Of a DNA stretch of 20,878 bases, positions 14,927 through 20,878 are shown piece after piece (the stretch's first letter is position 1; the number at the start of each line of letters is the position of its first letter). The DNA is from a virus. A program made the position numbers and the translations under genes. The notes under the pieces were generated by a model, which worked only from the letters and a program-made list of their open reading frames with translations, was not told the origin of the DNA and did not search any database. The stretch covers positions 1-20,878 of the IMG/VR virus record IMGVR_UViG_3300035182_002000; one strand, given 5' to 3'.

Positions 14927-16774
14927 ATGGCATCATTAGTTAGCCCAGGTGTAAGTGTAACAATTATTGACGAATCATTTTACATACCAGCCGAAGCGCC
15001 TACTGTTCCGTTGTTTTTCATAGCAACTAGAAAAGGTAAGCTTCAACCTAACGGTATTACCCCAGCACAAGGAACATATGAGCACAGTGTTGTTCGTACA
15101 GTTACCTCTATTGGACAAAGCGTGCAGCTTTATGGAATTCCTTATTTCTGGAGTGATCTTTCTGGTAATGAATATCATGGTGATGCACGTAATGAATACG
15201 GCTTATTTGCCTTAAACCAGTTCCTGGGAGTAGGTAATAAAGCTTATGTTGTTCGTGCCAATATTGACCTTAGCGACGAAGCACAATCATTCATTAGTGC
15301 TGGAATTCCAACACATGATACACCAGTTCTAATTGGTGTTGGTGATGGTTCTATTGTTAATATTACTGTTCCTTCTATTTTTGTTAAACCAGAAAAGATC
15401 ACGGTGGTTATGATAAGCTCAACAAGCTTCACTGTACAAGGTTCAGAGTCTGGTATTATTGGAACTGGTACAGTTAACGTTCCATTCACATCTTCAAAGG
15501 TAAACTTTACAGTAGTATCAGGGACAACCCCATTTGTTGCCAACGATTACATTGAGTTTAACCTAATATGGCAACCTACATCTTTTGTTGGAACCGGTAA
15601 TGGAACGATGGTAAACATTGTTCCAGGTGTAAATGCTGTTCAAGAAACAGTTACTGTAACTTTTACCAGCCCAACTACTTTTGATGTCAATGGATCCGTG
15701 CTAGGTTTTGAAGGTTCTGGTACAGTTGGTGTTCCATTTGATGTAAACACGCTCAACTTTACAATTAATGCTGGTTCAATTCCATTTGCTACCGGTGATA
15801 CGTTCACTGTTGTTCTTACAGATGTTCATCTTTTTAACCCACTTGGTGCTAATGATGCAGCTAAGAGAGTTTCTATTGTAACTGCGTTGCAAGCTGAAAT
15901 CAATAGTAATACTGAGGTTCGCTCTGAAATTTATGAGTACAACCTGATTGTTTGTCCAGGGTACCATGAGGTAGTTGACGAAATGGTTGCATTGTCCACA
16001 ACTGTTAATGATGAAGCGTTTGTTATTGCTGACACACCAGTGAATAAAACCCCAGAACAAGTTGCTGTTTGGTCACTTACATCTGAGCGCGTAAATTCAA
16101 TGAATGTTGCTTACTACTACCCATGGGGTTTGGCTTCTAACCTTGATGGTCGTAATGTCTGTGTTGCACCTTCTGGTATTGCGGCTCGCACATACGCTTA
16201 CAGCGATATTCAAGCATATGTTTGGTTTGCCCCAGCCGGCGTTCGCCGTGGTGTTGTAACTGGTGTTTCACAAGTTGGTTATGTGACAGGTACTCTTGGT
16301 ACACCAGCAACTTTTGTTGAGGTTAATCTTAACCAAGGTCAGCGTGACAATCTGTATGAGTTCAATAAGAACATTAACTCACTTGTCTTTTTCCCAGGAC
16401 GTGGTTTGCTTGTTTGGGGGCAAAAAACATCCTATGGTGCAGATTCATCTTTAAACAGAGTTAACGTTGTCCGTCTCATTATGTTCTTAAAGCGTCAGTT
16501 ACGTAAAGGTGCATTCCCATTTGTTTTTGAACCTAATGATAAGGTGACGCGTGATAACATTAAGGCGATGGCAGATGGATTACTTAACGATGTTTTAGCT
16601 AAGCGTGGATTATATGATTTTGTAACACTTTGTGATGAATCAAATAATACGCCTGATAGAATTAATCGTAATGAGCTTTATTTAGATGTTGCTATCAAGC
16701 CAGTTAAAGCGGTAGAATATATTTACATTCCAATCCGTGTGTTAAGCACTGGTGCTACAATGTCACACCATTAA
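14927..16774 (+). CDS. 18: tail sheath protein (gp18-like)
   Basis: A 615-aa contractile tail sheath subunit (T4 gp18 is 659 aa). The N-terminus LVSPGVSVTIIDESF is the sheath hallmark. The C-terminal half holds the conserved sheath core: VAPSGIAARTYAYSD, FAPAGVRRGVV, NINSLVFFPGRGLLVWGQKT and the domain from VVRLIMFLKRQLRKG to YIYIPIRV, which links neighbouring subunits. Residues 133-215 and 218-300 are two tandem copies of a beta module inserted in the variable outer region, also found in the gp14-like neck protein. AAGGAG lies eight bases before the ATG, and a late-type octamer 68 bases before it. A strong hairpin terminator follows 18 bases after the stop, so this gene is probably its own highly expressed unit. 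Confidence 0.96.
   Translation: MASLVSPGVSVTIIDESFYIPAEAPTVPLFFIATRKGKLQPNGITPAQGTYEHSVVRTVTSIGQSVQLYGIPYFWSDLSGNEYHGDARNEYGLFALNQFLGVGNKAYVVRANIDLSDEAQSFISAGIPTHDTPVLIGVGDGSIVNITVPSIFVKPEKITVVMISSTSFTVQGSESGIIGTGTVNVPFTSSKVNFTVVSGTTPFVANDYIEFNLIWQPTSFVGTGNGTMVNIVPGVNAVQETVTVTFTSPTTFDVNGSVLGFEGSGTVGVPFDVNTLNFTINAGSIPFATGDTFTVVLTDVHLFNPLGANDAAKRVSIVTALQAEINSNTEVRSEIYEYNLIVCPGYHEVVDEMVALSTTVNDEAFVIADTPVNKTPEQVAVWSLTSERVNSMNVAYYYPWGLASNLDGRNVCVAPSGIAARTYAYSDIQAYVWFAPAGVRRGVVTGVSQVGYVTGTLGTPATFVEVNLNQGQRDNLYEFNKNINSLVFFPGRGLLVWGQKTSYGADSSLNRVNVVRLIMFLKRQLRKGAFPFVFEPNDKVTRDNIKAMADGLLNDVLAKRGLYDFVTLCDESNNTPDRINRNELYLDVAIKPVKAVEYIYIPIRVLSTGATMSHH
15323..15571 (+). repeat. virion beta module, first sheath copy
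   Basis: Sheath residues 133-215: it opens LIGVGDGS, has STSFTV in the middle, GTGTVNVPF, then VNFTVVSGTTPF and DYIEFNLIW. It is the more diverged of the two sheath copies and is separated from the next by two or three residues. Confidence 0.75.
15578..15826 (+). repeat. virion beta module, second sheath copy
   Basis: Sheath residues 218-300: it opens FVGTGNGT, has SPTTFDV, GSGTVGVPF, then LNFTINAGSIPF and DTFTVVLTDV. It matches the neck-protein copy (GTGNGT, SPTTF, NFTINAGSIPF) more closely than it matches its tandem neighbour. Confidence 0.78.
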
Positions 16775-16792
16775 TTATGGCATAATCTTGAT

Positions 16793-16821
16793 AAAAACAG
16801 GTCCTTTTAGGACCTGTTTTT
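16793..16821 (+). terminator. strong intrinsic terminator after the sheath gene
   Basis: A perfect 13-bp stem, AAAAACAGGTCCT pairing with AGGACCTGTTTTT, with a TTT loop; the right arm ends in five T. It begins 18 bases after the sheath stop. The A tract on the left arm means it could also work on the other strand. Confidence 0.88.
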
Positions 16822-16875
16822 ATGTTCAATTACATTATTAAATAAAGCATTACTACGATTAGGAGTAACATCTAA

Positions 16876-18486
16876 ATGCTTACATGTATGGTTTGCGGGT
16901 ATGAACACCCGTCAATGATCTCACCATCGCACTTGAAAAAACACGGTTTAACTGCTGCGGATTATAAAGCTAAATATCCAGAAAGCGTGTTAAGAGTGCA
17001 GTCTGCTGAAACAAAGAATAAAATAGCAGCTTCCAAAGTTGGAAAGCCAGCATGGAATAAGGGCGTTTCAACTGGTCCAAATAAAAGGCTTTCTGAATCA
17101 ATGTCAGGTAAACCAAAACCACATTTAAAGGGAAAAACAAGAACTGAAGAACAAAAACAAAAAATTTCAGAAGCCACTAAAAAAGCAATGGTTGGTAAGA
17201 TGACTGATTCAGTTAAAAACAAGTTGTCAGAAGCCATCAAAATCAAAAAGATGAATGGCACATATGTTCCGCCAATGCTTGGAAAGCACTTAAGTGAGAA
17301 TGCTAGGAAAAGGATATCTGACTCTTTATCAGGAGAAAACAACTGGGCACGAAAAAGGTTTATCTCAAAAATACAAGAGCTATGCAAGCAGGAAAATTTA
17401 GAGTTTTTAGATAGAGAGCAATCTGCTAAAACAGGTACACGTCTAAATTTTAGATGCAACAAGTGCCATTATGTATTTTCATTTGGAATGGGCTATTTCT
17501 CAAATTCGCAAATTAAGTTAGGACACGCTGTTGAAAGTGGCATTTGCCCATCTTGTAATCCTAGAATTAAAACTAAGTCAGCTAAAGAGTTAGAGCTTTT
17601 AGAATATGTTCGCTCGCTTGTTGGTGATGAAGAAATAAAAAGTGGAAATAGATCAGAAATTTTTCCTTATGAACTAGACGTATATCTGCCATCAAGGAAA
17701 ATAGCAATAGAATTTTGTGGTATATACTGGCATACAGAAGGTGTATCAGCAAAAAGCAATGTTAAAGCACGGCGAGAATATGAAAAATATTTAATGTGTT
17801 TGGAAAAGGGCATTCGTCTAATAACAATATTTGAAGATGAATGGGATTTCCAGCAAAATATAGTAAAAGATAGACTACGTCATATTTTAGGTATAAAAGG
17901 TAAGATAATTGGCGCGCGAAAATGCAAAATTGAACAAATTCCATTTAATGTGAAAAATGATTTTTTAAACACATATCATATTCAAGGCGCAGACAGAGCA
18001 AAAATAAGCCTTGGTGCTTTTCATGAAAATGAATTAATCGCGGTTATGACATTTAGTCCTACAAACTTCACAAAAGGTGGAGATGGGTCACAAATTGAAT
18101 TGAACCGATTCGCGCTTGCTGCTGGAATACATTCTCCAGGCATAGCAAGTAAATTCATAAAGTATTTTCAAACATACTTAAATCCTAACGGAATGGACAT
18201 AATTTCATATTCAGATAACAGATGGTCAGCTGGTGGCGTTTATAAAAGCATTGGATTCATTGAGGCAGCAAAATCTGGTCCATCTTACTTTTACGTTGAT
18301 ATGAAAAGTTCAAAGAAAATAAGAAAGCACCGATCTAACTTTATGAAACACCGATTACAGAAAATCTTTGGTAAAACACTAGACTTAACCTTATCTGAAT
18401 GGGAAATCATGCAACAAGAAGGCTATGACAGAATATGGGACTGTGGTACAACAAAATGGATATTGTGTGCTAATAATCATAAATAG
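16876..18486 (+). CDS. Vsr-fold (EDxHD-type) homing endonuclease with NUMOD-like repeats
   Basis: A 536-aa free-standing homing endonuclease. It starts with a MucR/Ros-like zinc element (C4-x2-C7, SHLKKHGLTAADYKAKYP), then NUMOD3-like DNA-binding repeats rich in K-I-S-E and G-K (residues 45-155), a zinc-like pair of Cys pairs (C194/C197, C224/C227), and the nuclease core YELDVYLPSRKIAIEFCGIYWH (265-286), with E238, D268, E279, H286 and D321 as candidate active-site residues. Residues 347-530 are the GNAT-like module shared with the first endonuclease, ending WDCGTTKWIL. The AGGAG is ten bases from the ATG, which is rather far. It sits between the sheath terminator and a damaged small gene, and its stop codon overlaps a CATAAATA octamer that probably served the downstream gene. 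Confidence 0.86.
   Translation: MLTCMVCGYEHPSMISPSHLKKHGLTAADYKAKYPESVLRVQSAETKNKIAASKVGKPAWNKGVSTGPNKRLSESMSGKPKPHLKGKTRTEEQKQKISEATKKAMVGKMTDSVKNKLSEAIKIKKMNGTYVPPMLGKHLSENARKRISDSLSGENNWARKRFISKIQELCKQENLEFLDREQSAKTGTRLNFRCNKCHYVFSFGMGYFSNSQIKLGHAVESGICPSCNPRIKTKSAKELELLEYVRSLVGDEEIKSGNRSEIFPYELDVYLPSRKIAIEFCGIYWHTEGVSAKSNVKARREYEKYLMCLEKGIRLITIFEDEWDFQQNIVKDRLRHILGIKGKIIGARKCKIEQIPFNVKNDFLNTYHIQGADRAKISLGAFHENELIAVMTFSPTNFTKGGDGSQIELNRFALAAGIHSPGIASKFIKYFQTYLNPNGMDIISYSDNRWSAGGVYKSIGFIEAAKSGPSYFYVDMKSSKKIRKHRSNFMKHRLQKIFGKTLDLTLSEWEIMQQEGYDRIWDCGTTKWILCANNHK
18478..18485 (+). promoter_or_regulatory. putative late promoter overlapping the endonuclease stop
   Basis: CATAAATA forms the last His and Lys codons and part of the stop of the endonuclease gene. 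It lies 33 bases before the ATG at 18519, the same spacing as at the neck genes. The endonuclease gene thus ends right on the promoter of its neighbour. Confidence 0.45.
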
Positions 18487-18518
18487 ATAATACCCACATC
18501 ATTCAATAAAATGTAGCT

Positions 18519-18872
18519 ATGGAAACAATCATCTCTCAACTATTTGCTGCCCGTGATATCGCTCATAGACTTCACCTGCGTGCGCGGTCATTTTCCATAC
18601 ATATGGCTCTCAATGATCTTTATGTGAGGCATTAGTTGATATGGCTGATAGATTAGCCGAAATTTATCAGGGAAAATATGGACTGATGAATATTGCAAAT
18701 CCAGTTTTTACGTTCTCTGATGACAACCCAATTACCTTTATCAAAGAGCCTGCCCAATGGGCCGAAAATACGCGCACTGTGTTCAATCCTGAAGATACAC
18801 ACTTGCTTGGTGAATGGGATTCTGTTATTTCAACAATCTATCGCGCAACATAAATTAGAAAACTTAGCGTAA
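18519..18872 (+). pseudogene. small phage protein (DUF5856-like) with two frameshifts
   Basis: Read with two corrections, this is a protein of about 117 aa that recalls the small phage family DUF5856: ISQLFAARDIAHRLHL, then HMALNDLY, then MADRLAEIYQGKYG. Frame one runs from 18519 and stops at 18633-18635 after 38 codons. Removing one TG from the TGTG at 18623-18626 joins it smoothly to the frame of 18641 (LY-EALVD-MADRL). That frame stops at 18851-18853; adding two bases there (ATAA to ATATAA) extends it as YKLENLA with a stop at 18870-18872, which overlaps the next gene's ATG as TAATG. This classic overlap argues that the corrected frame is ancestral. It lies directly behind the endonuclease gene. 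Sequencing error or ribosomal frameshifting are alternatives. Confidence 0.6.
18641..18853 (+). CDS. open fragment of the frameshifted small gene
   Basis: A 70-aa frame, the largest intact piece of the damaged gene. It starts with MADRLAEIYQGKYG and continues through a Pro/Thr-rich middle (NPITFIKEPAQW) to GEWDSVISTIYRAT. No Shine-Dalgarno lies ahead of its ATG, and this Met is probably internal to the ancestral protein (residue 41). It could be translated by reinitiation six bases after the upstream stop, but I would not count it as a separate gene. Confidence 0.4.
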   Translation: MADRLAEIYQGKYGLMNIANPVFTFSDDNPITFIKEPAQWAENTRTVFNPEDTHLLGEWDSVISTIYRAT

Positions 18873-19762
18873 TGATTACATTCAAATCTTTTCTTCTTAA
18901 TGAACAACAAGAAATGACTTTTACCTTTGAAGAAGGGTTAAAAGCAATCAAAGAAAATTGTAGTTGGTTTTTAAACGAATCACGTGGTGAACCTATGTTT
19001 AGGGGGATAGGTAAAATACGCGTTGATGTTAACAAAGTTCAACGTGTTAACACAGATACAATTTCCTGGACACCACAACCATTTGATAGAAAACCTAAAG
19101 ATTCATCACGGGAATTTAATTTTGTTTTTAATTCTATGCTTGATGCCGCGTATGAAATCCGTGACATTAGAAAAAGATCTTTCTTTGCTACCGGTGACAA
19201 ATCATTTGCACAAGCATTTGGCCAGGTAATGTTCTGTTTTCCAAAAGGCAAATCAAAATGGGCATGGTCGCCGCACATTATTGATTCAGTTGAACAGCAA
19301 GCTGACATCTATGAAACACTAGTTAAAAACTGTTCTCTAAAAAAAGCTGATGAAGAACAACTTGCTATTATTTTTGATAAATTAAATGCATTGTATAAGT
19401 CAGAACCCACGAATTGGGTACATGATTTAACAGGTGATGCCAGTGAAATCACTGAACAGGTTGTTAAAAAAACGAGATTAAAAGGAATTTTTCCTTCAAA
19501 AGATAGTGACCCATATCAAGTACTACGCCAAGGATTAAAGGAAACAGGACTTGAATTGTATTTAAACTGTAAACGGTTACCAGATGCAATTTCTTCTGGC
19601 AATGAAATTGCGTTTTATGAATCTGATGGATACTACTTAATTCCTGAAACATTAGTACTTGAAGAAATTAAAAAAGAGGAAGAAAAAAATAGTAATTTTA
19701 AAAATAGAAATTTTTCCCTAATATCTCAAATTTACGATTATATTCTGTTCAAATTGAAATAG
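18872..19762 (+). CDS. conserved phage protein of unknown function, possible capsid-targeting N-terminus
   Basis: A 296-aa protein of a type I recall from other phages without a known function. Recognisable blocks are PMFRGIGK (residues 41-48), RKPKDSSREF, then FFATGDKSFAQAFG and FCFPKGKSKWAWSPH. The FRG block followed by a later ATGD block is faintly like an ADP-ribosyltransferase layout, but the catalytic Glu is not evident, so this is speculation. The N-terminus, MITFKSFLLNE, resembles the T4 internal-protein leader with an L-x-E cleavage site, as in the amidoligase-like protein. The C-terminus is Lys/Glu/Asn-rich. The ATG overlaps the ancestral stop of the damaged gene upstream (TAATG), so translation was probably coupled; no Shine-Dalgarno of its own is visible. 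Confidence 0.7.
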   Translation: MITFKSFLLNEQQEMTFTFEEGLKAIKENCSWFLNESRGEPMFRGIGKIRVDVNKVQRVNTDTISWTPQPFDRKPKDSSREFNFVFNSMLDAAYEIRDIRKRSFFATGDKSFAQAFGQVMFCFPKGKSKWAWSPHIIDSVEQQADIYETLVKNCSLKKADEEQLAIIFDKLNALYKSEPTNWVHDLTGDASEITEQVVKKTRLKGIFPSKDSDPYQVLRQGLKETGLELYLNCKRLPDAISSGNEIAFYESDGYYLIPETLVLEEIKKEEEKNSNFKNRNFSLISQIYDYILFKLK

Positions 19763-19795
19763 CTCTACCCCGGTGCTTGATTTATCTGACTTCCT

Positions 19796-19803
19796 GATAA
19801 ATA
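19796..19803 (+). promoter_or_regulatory. putative T4-like late promoter
   Basis: GATAAATA lies 33 bases after the stop of the 296-aa gene and 55 bases before the tail tube gene, consistent with separate late expression of the tube. Confidence 0.48.
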
Positions 19804-19858
19804 AAGATATACTGGCAACGGTAATTGACACTTAGAACAGACAAAAGAAGGAGACATA

Positions 19859-20449
19859 ATGGCTACTCTATCACAGATGGGTATTCCAGGTGCAGGTTTT
19901 GGTATACTGCATCCTAAGCAAAAATATCGCTGGCAGGTGACATTCGTAGGACTTGCACGTCTTGTGCCAGGTGCTTCATCGCGCGATATCACTCGTCAAG
20001 CAACAACTATCACACGCCCAAATTTATCATTTGAAGAAGTTCCTATTCATCGCTATAACTCAGTTGCATACATAGCTGGTAAGCACTCGTGGGAACCAAT
20101 TTCTCTTACAATTGAAGATGATATTACCGGTTTAGCTTCTTATGCAATTCAAGGTCAGCTTGAAACTCAAGAGCGTCTTATTGGCGCTGACCTTCCGGGT
20201 CAATGGTTAAATTCTGCTGCAACTGGATCTGATTACAAGTTTGGTACCATTATAGAGGCACTTGATGGTAATGAAGGTGTCGTAGAACGTTGGAGGATTG
20301 AAGGATGCTTCATTCAGTCCGCAGACTATGGTGACCTTGACTACTCAGCATCTGATGCATCTACGATCACAGTGCAACTTCGCTATGATCATGCGCGTCA
20401 AGAGCTTACAGGTCAGGGATACGGTACTGCTCTTAATGGTAGCCTCTAA
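19859..20449 (+). CDS. 19: tail tube protein (gp19-like)
   Basis: A 196-aa tail tube subunit (T4 gp19 is 163 aa). Matching blocks are HPKQKYRWQVTFVGL near the N-terminus, the ITRPNLSFEEVPIHRYNS block (about residues 51-68) that is typical of T4-like tubes, GKHSWEPISLTIEDD, and a beta-rich C-terminus ending YDHARQELTGQGYG. Hexamers of this protein stack to form the inner tube through which DNA passes. AAGGAG lies five bases before the ATG and a late-type octamer 55 bases before it. It follows the sheath gene in T4 order, but about 3 kb further on because an endonuclease and two other genes are inserted. The next gene follows 12 bases after the stop. Confidence 0.93.
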   Translation: MATLSQMGIPGAGFGILHPKQKYRWQVTFVGLARLVPGASSRDITRQATTITRPNLSFEEVPIHRYNSVAYIAGKHSWEPISLTIEDDITGLASYAIQGQLETQERLIGADLPGQWLNSAATGSDYKFGTIIEALDGNEGVVERWRIEGCFIQSADYGDLDYSASDASTITVQLRYDHARQELTGQGYGTALNGSL

Positions 20450-20461
20450 TAGGAGAAAGAT

Positions 20462-20878
20462 ATGCCTAATATTTCTGACATGTTTGCTAATATACCAGGT
20501 GTTAAACACGACTGGAACACAGATTGGAAAGAAGATGCTAAAGCTGATTGGCGTGTTGACTGGGTTGCCCAATCAAGTGGTTCATCATCAAGTTCATCGC
20601 CTGATTCATCATCAAGTTCATCATCAAGTTCATCGCCTGATTCATCATCAAGTTCATCATCAAGTTCATCATCAAGTTCATCATCAAGTTCATCATCAAG
20701 TTCATCGCCTGATTCATCATCAAGTTCATCATCAGGTTCATCATCAAGTTCATCATCAGGTTCATCATCAAGTTCATCATCAGGTTCATCGTCTGATTCA
20801 TCATCAGGTTCATCGTCTGATTCATCATCAGGTTCATCGTCTGATTCATCATCAGGTTCATCGTCTGATTCATCATCA
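20462..20878 (+). CDS. Ser-rich tetrapeptide-repeat protein (partial, 3' end beyond window)
   Basis: An open frame of 139 codons that runs off the end of the window. It begins MPNISDMFANIPGVKHDW and has a short Trp/Asp-rich head (residues 1-39) with DWNTDWKEDAKADWRVDW, in which W-x-x-D/E repeats every few residues. From residue 41 it is built only from four-residue units: SSSS, SSPD, SSSG and SSSD. AGGAG lies six bases before the ATG, and the gene starts 12 bases after the tube gene, so the two are co-transcribed. In T4 the portal gene follows the tube gene, so this is either an extra virion protein or a domain fused ahead of one. Function is unknown; a flexible linker or a glycosylated or phosphorylated stalk are options. 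Confidence 0.75.
   Translation, partial: MPNISDMFANIPGVKHDWNTDWKEDAKADWRVDWVAQSSGSSSSSSPDSSSSSSSSSSPDSSSSSSSSSSSSSSSSSSSSSSPDSSSSSSSGSSSSSSSGSSSSSSSGSSSDSSSGSSSDSSSGSSSDSSSGSSSDSSS
20582..20878 (+). repeat. 12-bp tandem repeat encoding Ser-rich units
   Basis: Twenty-four complete 12-base units plus nine bases, continuing past the window. The basic unit is TCATCATCAAGT (SSSS). Variants are TCATCGCCTGAT (SSPD; units 2, 5 and 11), TCATCATCAGGT (SSSG) and TCATCGTCTGAT (SSSD). In the last third SSSG and SSSD alternate strictly, a 24-base higher-order unit. Unit length is a multiple of three, so copy-number change keeps the frame. Confidence 0.95.

Noticed and set aside
16962-17462. A 166-codon minus-strand frame inside the second endonuclease gene
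   Set aside because: It lies wholly inside a gene with clear nuclease and DNA-binding motifs, and its translation has no recognisable pattern or ribosome-binding site.
18487-18640. Possible structured RNA or attachment site between the endonuclease and the 70-codon frame
   Set aside because: The stretch is explained as the 5' part of the frameshifted small gene, with a late-type octamer and ATG at the expected spacing.
18872-19762. Firm call of an ADP-ribosyltransferase
   Set aside because: Only FRG and ATGD blocks are suggestive; no catalytic Glu motif is visible, so the gene is left as unknown.
20538-20876. A long minus-strand frame with repeated Met-Asn-Leu units
   Set aside because: It is the mirror of the 12-bp Ser-rich repeat; the plus-strand frame has a Shine-Dalgarno, a unique head and sits in the tail operon.

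Overview
The window is a piece of a tailed bacteriophage genome with a contractile tail, of the T4 superfamily (Caudoviricetes, myovirus morphology). The evidence is an ordered set of T4-type neck and tail genes: gp13-like neck (6719-8590), gp14-like neck (8696-10594), gp15-like tail completion/sheath stabiliser (14051-14824), gp18-like sheath (14927-16774) and gp19-like tail tube (19859-20449). Several structural genes are preceded by an NATAAATA octamer resembling the T4 late promoter TATAAATA. The DNA is AT-rich and genes are tightly packed. I see no tRNA, rRNA, CRISPR array, integrase or insertion sequence. The host cannot be fixed from the sequence. Fatty-acid desaturase and 2OG-oxygenase cargo is familiar from phages of aquatic bacteria, which makes an aquatic host a plausible guess only.

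Layout. Left part (1-5726): accessory genes. A leftward cluster holds an Asp/Asn-hydroxylase-like 2OG-Fe(II) oxygenase, a PP-loop ATPase-like protein, an unknown protein and a second 2OG-Fe(II) oxygenase-like protein. Divergent from it is a three-His-box fatty-acid desaturase. Two small proteins follow (one possibly GNAT-like), then a small LysM-like protein on the minus strand. Position 5764 starts an NAD-dependent sugar epimerase/dehydratase. Middle and right part (6719-20878): virion genes in T4 order, interrupted by an amidoligase-like enzyme (10697-12286), two large Vsr-fold homing endonucleases (12353-14050 on the minus strand, 16876-18486 on the plus strand), a frameshifted small gene (18519-18872), a conserved phage protein of unknown function (18872-19762), and, after the tube gene, a Ser-rich repeat protein that runs off the window.

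How the parts fit together. The neck, sheath and tube genes build the tail. A beta-rich module of about 83 residues occurs twice in tandem inside the sheath protein and once inside the gp14-like neck protein, so one surface domain has apparently spread among virion proteins. The amidoligase-like protein and the 296-aa protein both begin with short peptides like the T4 capsid-targeting sequence (internal protein N-terminus ending in L/I-x-E). They may therefore be packaged in the head and injected. The oxygenase, PP-loop and desaturase genes look like a metabolic or modification cassette whose product is unknown. The two endonucleases are selfish elements; the small gene just downstream of the second carries two compensating 2-nt frameshifts.
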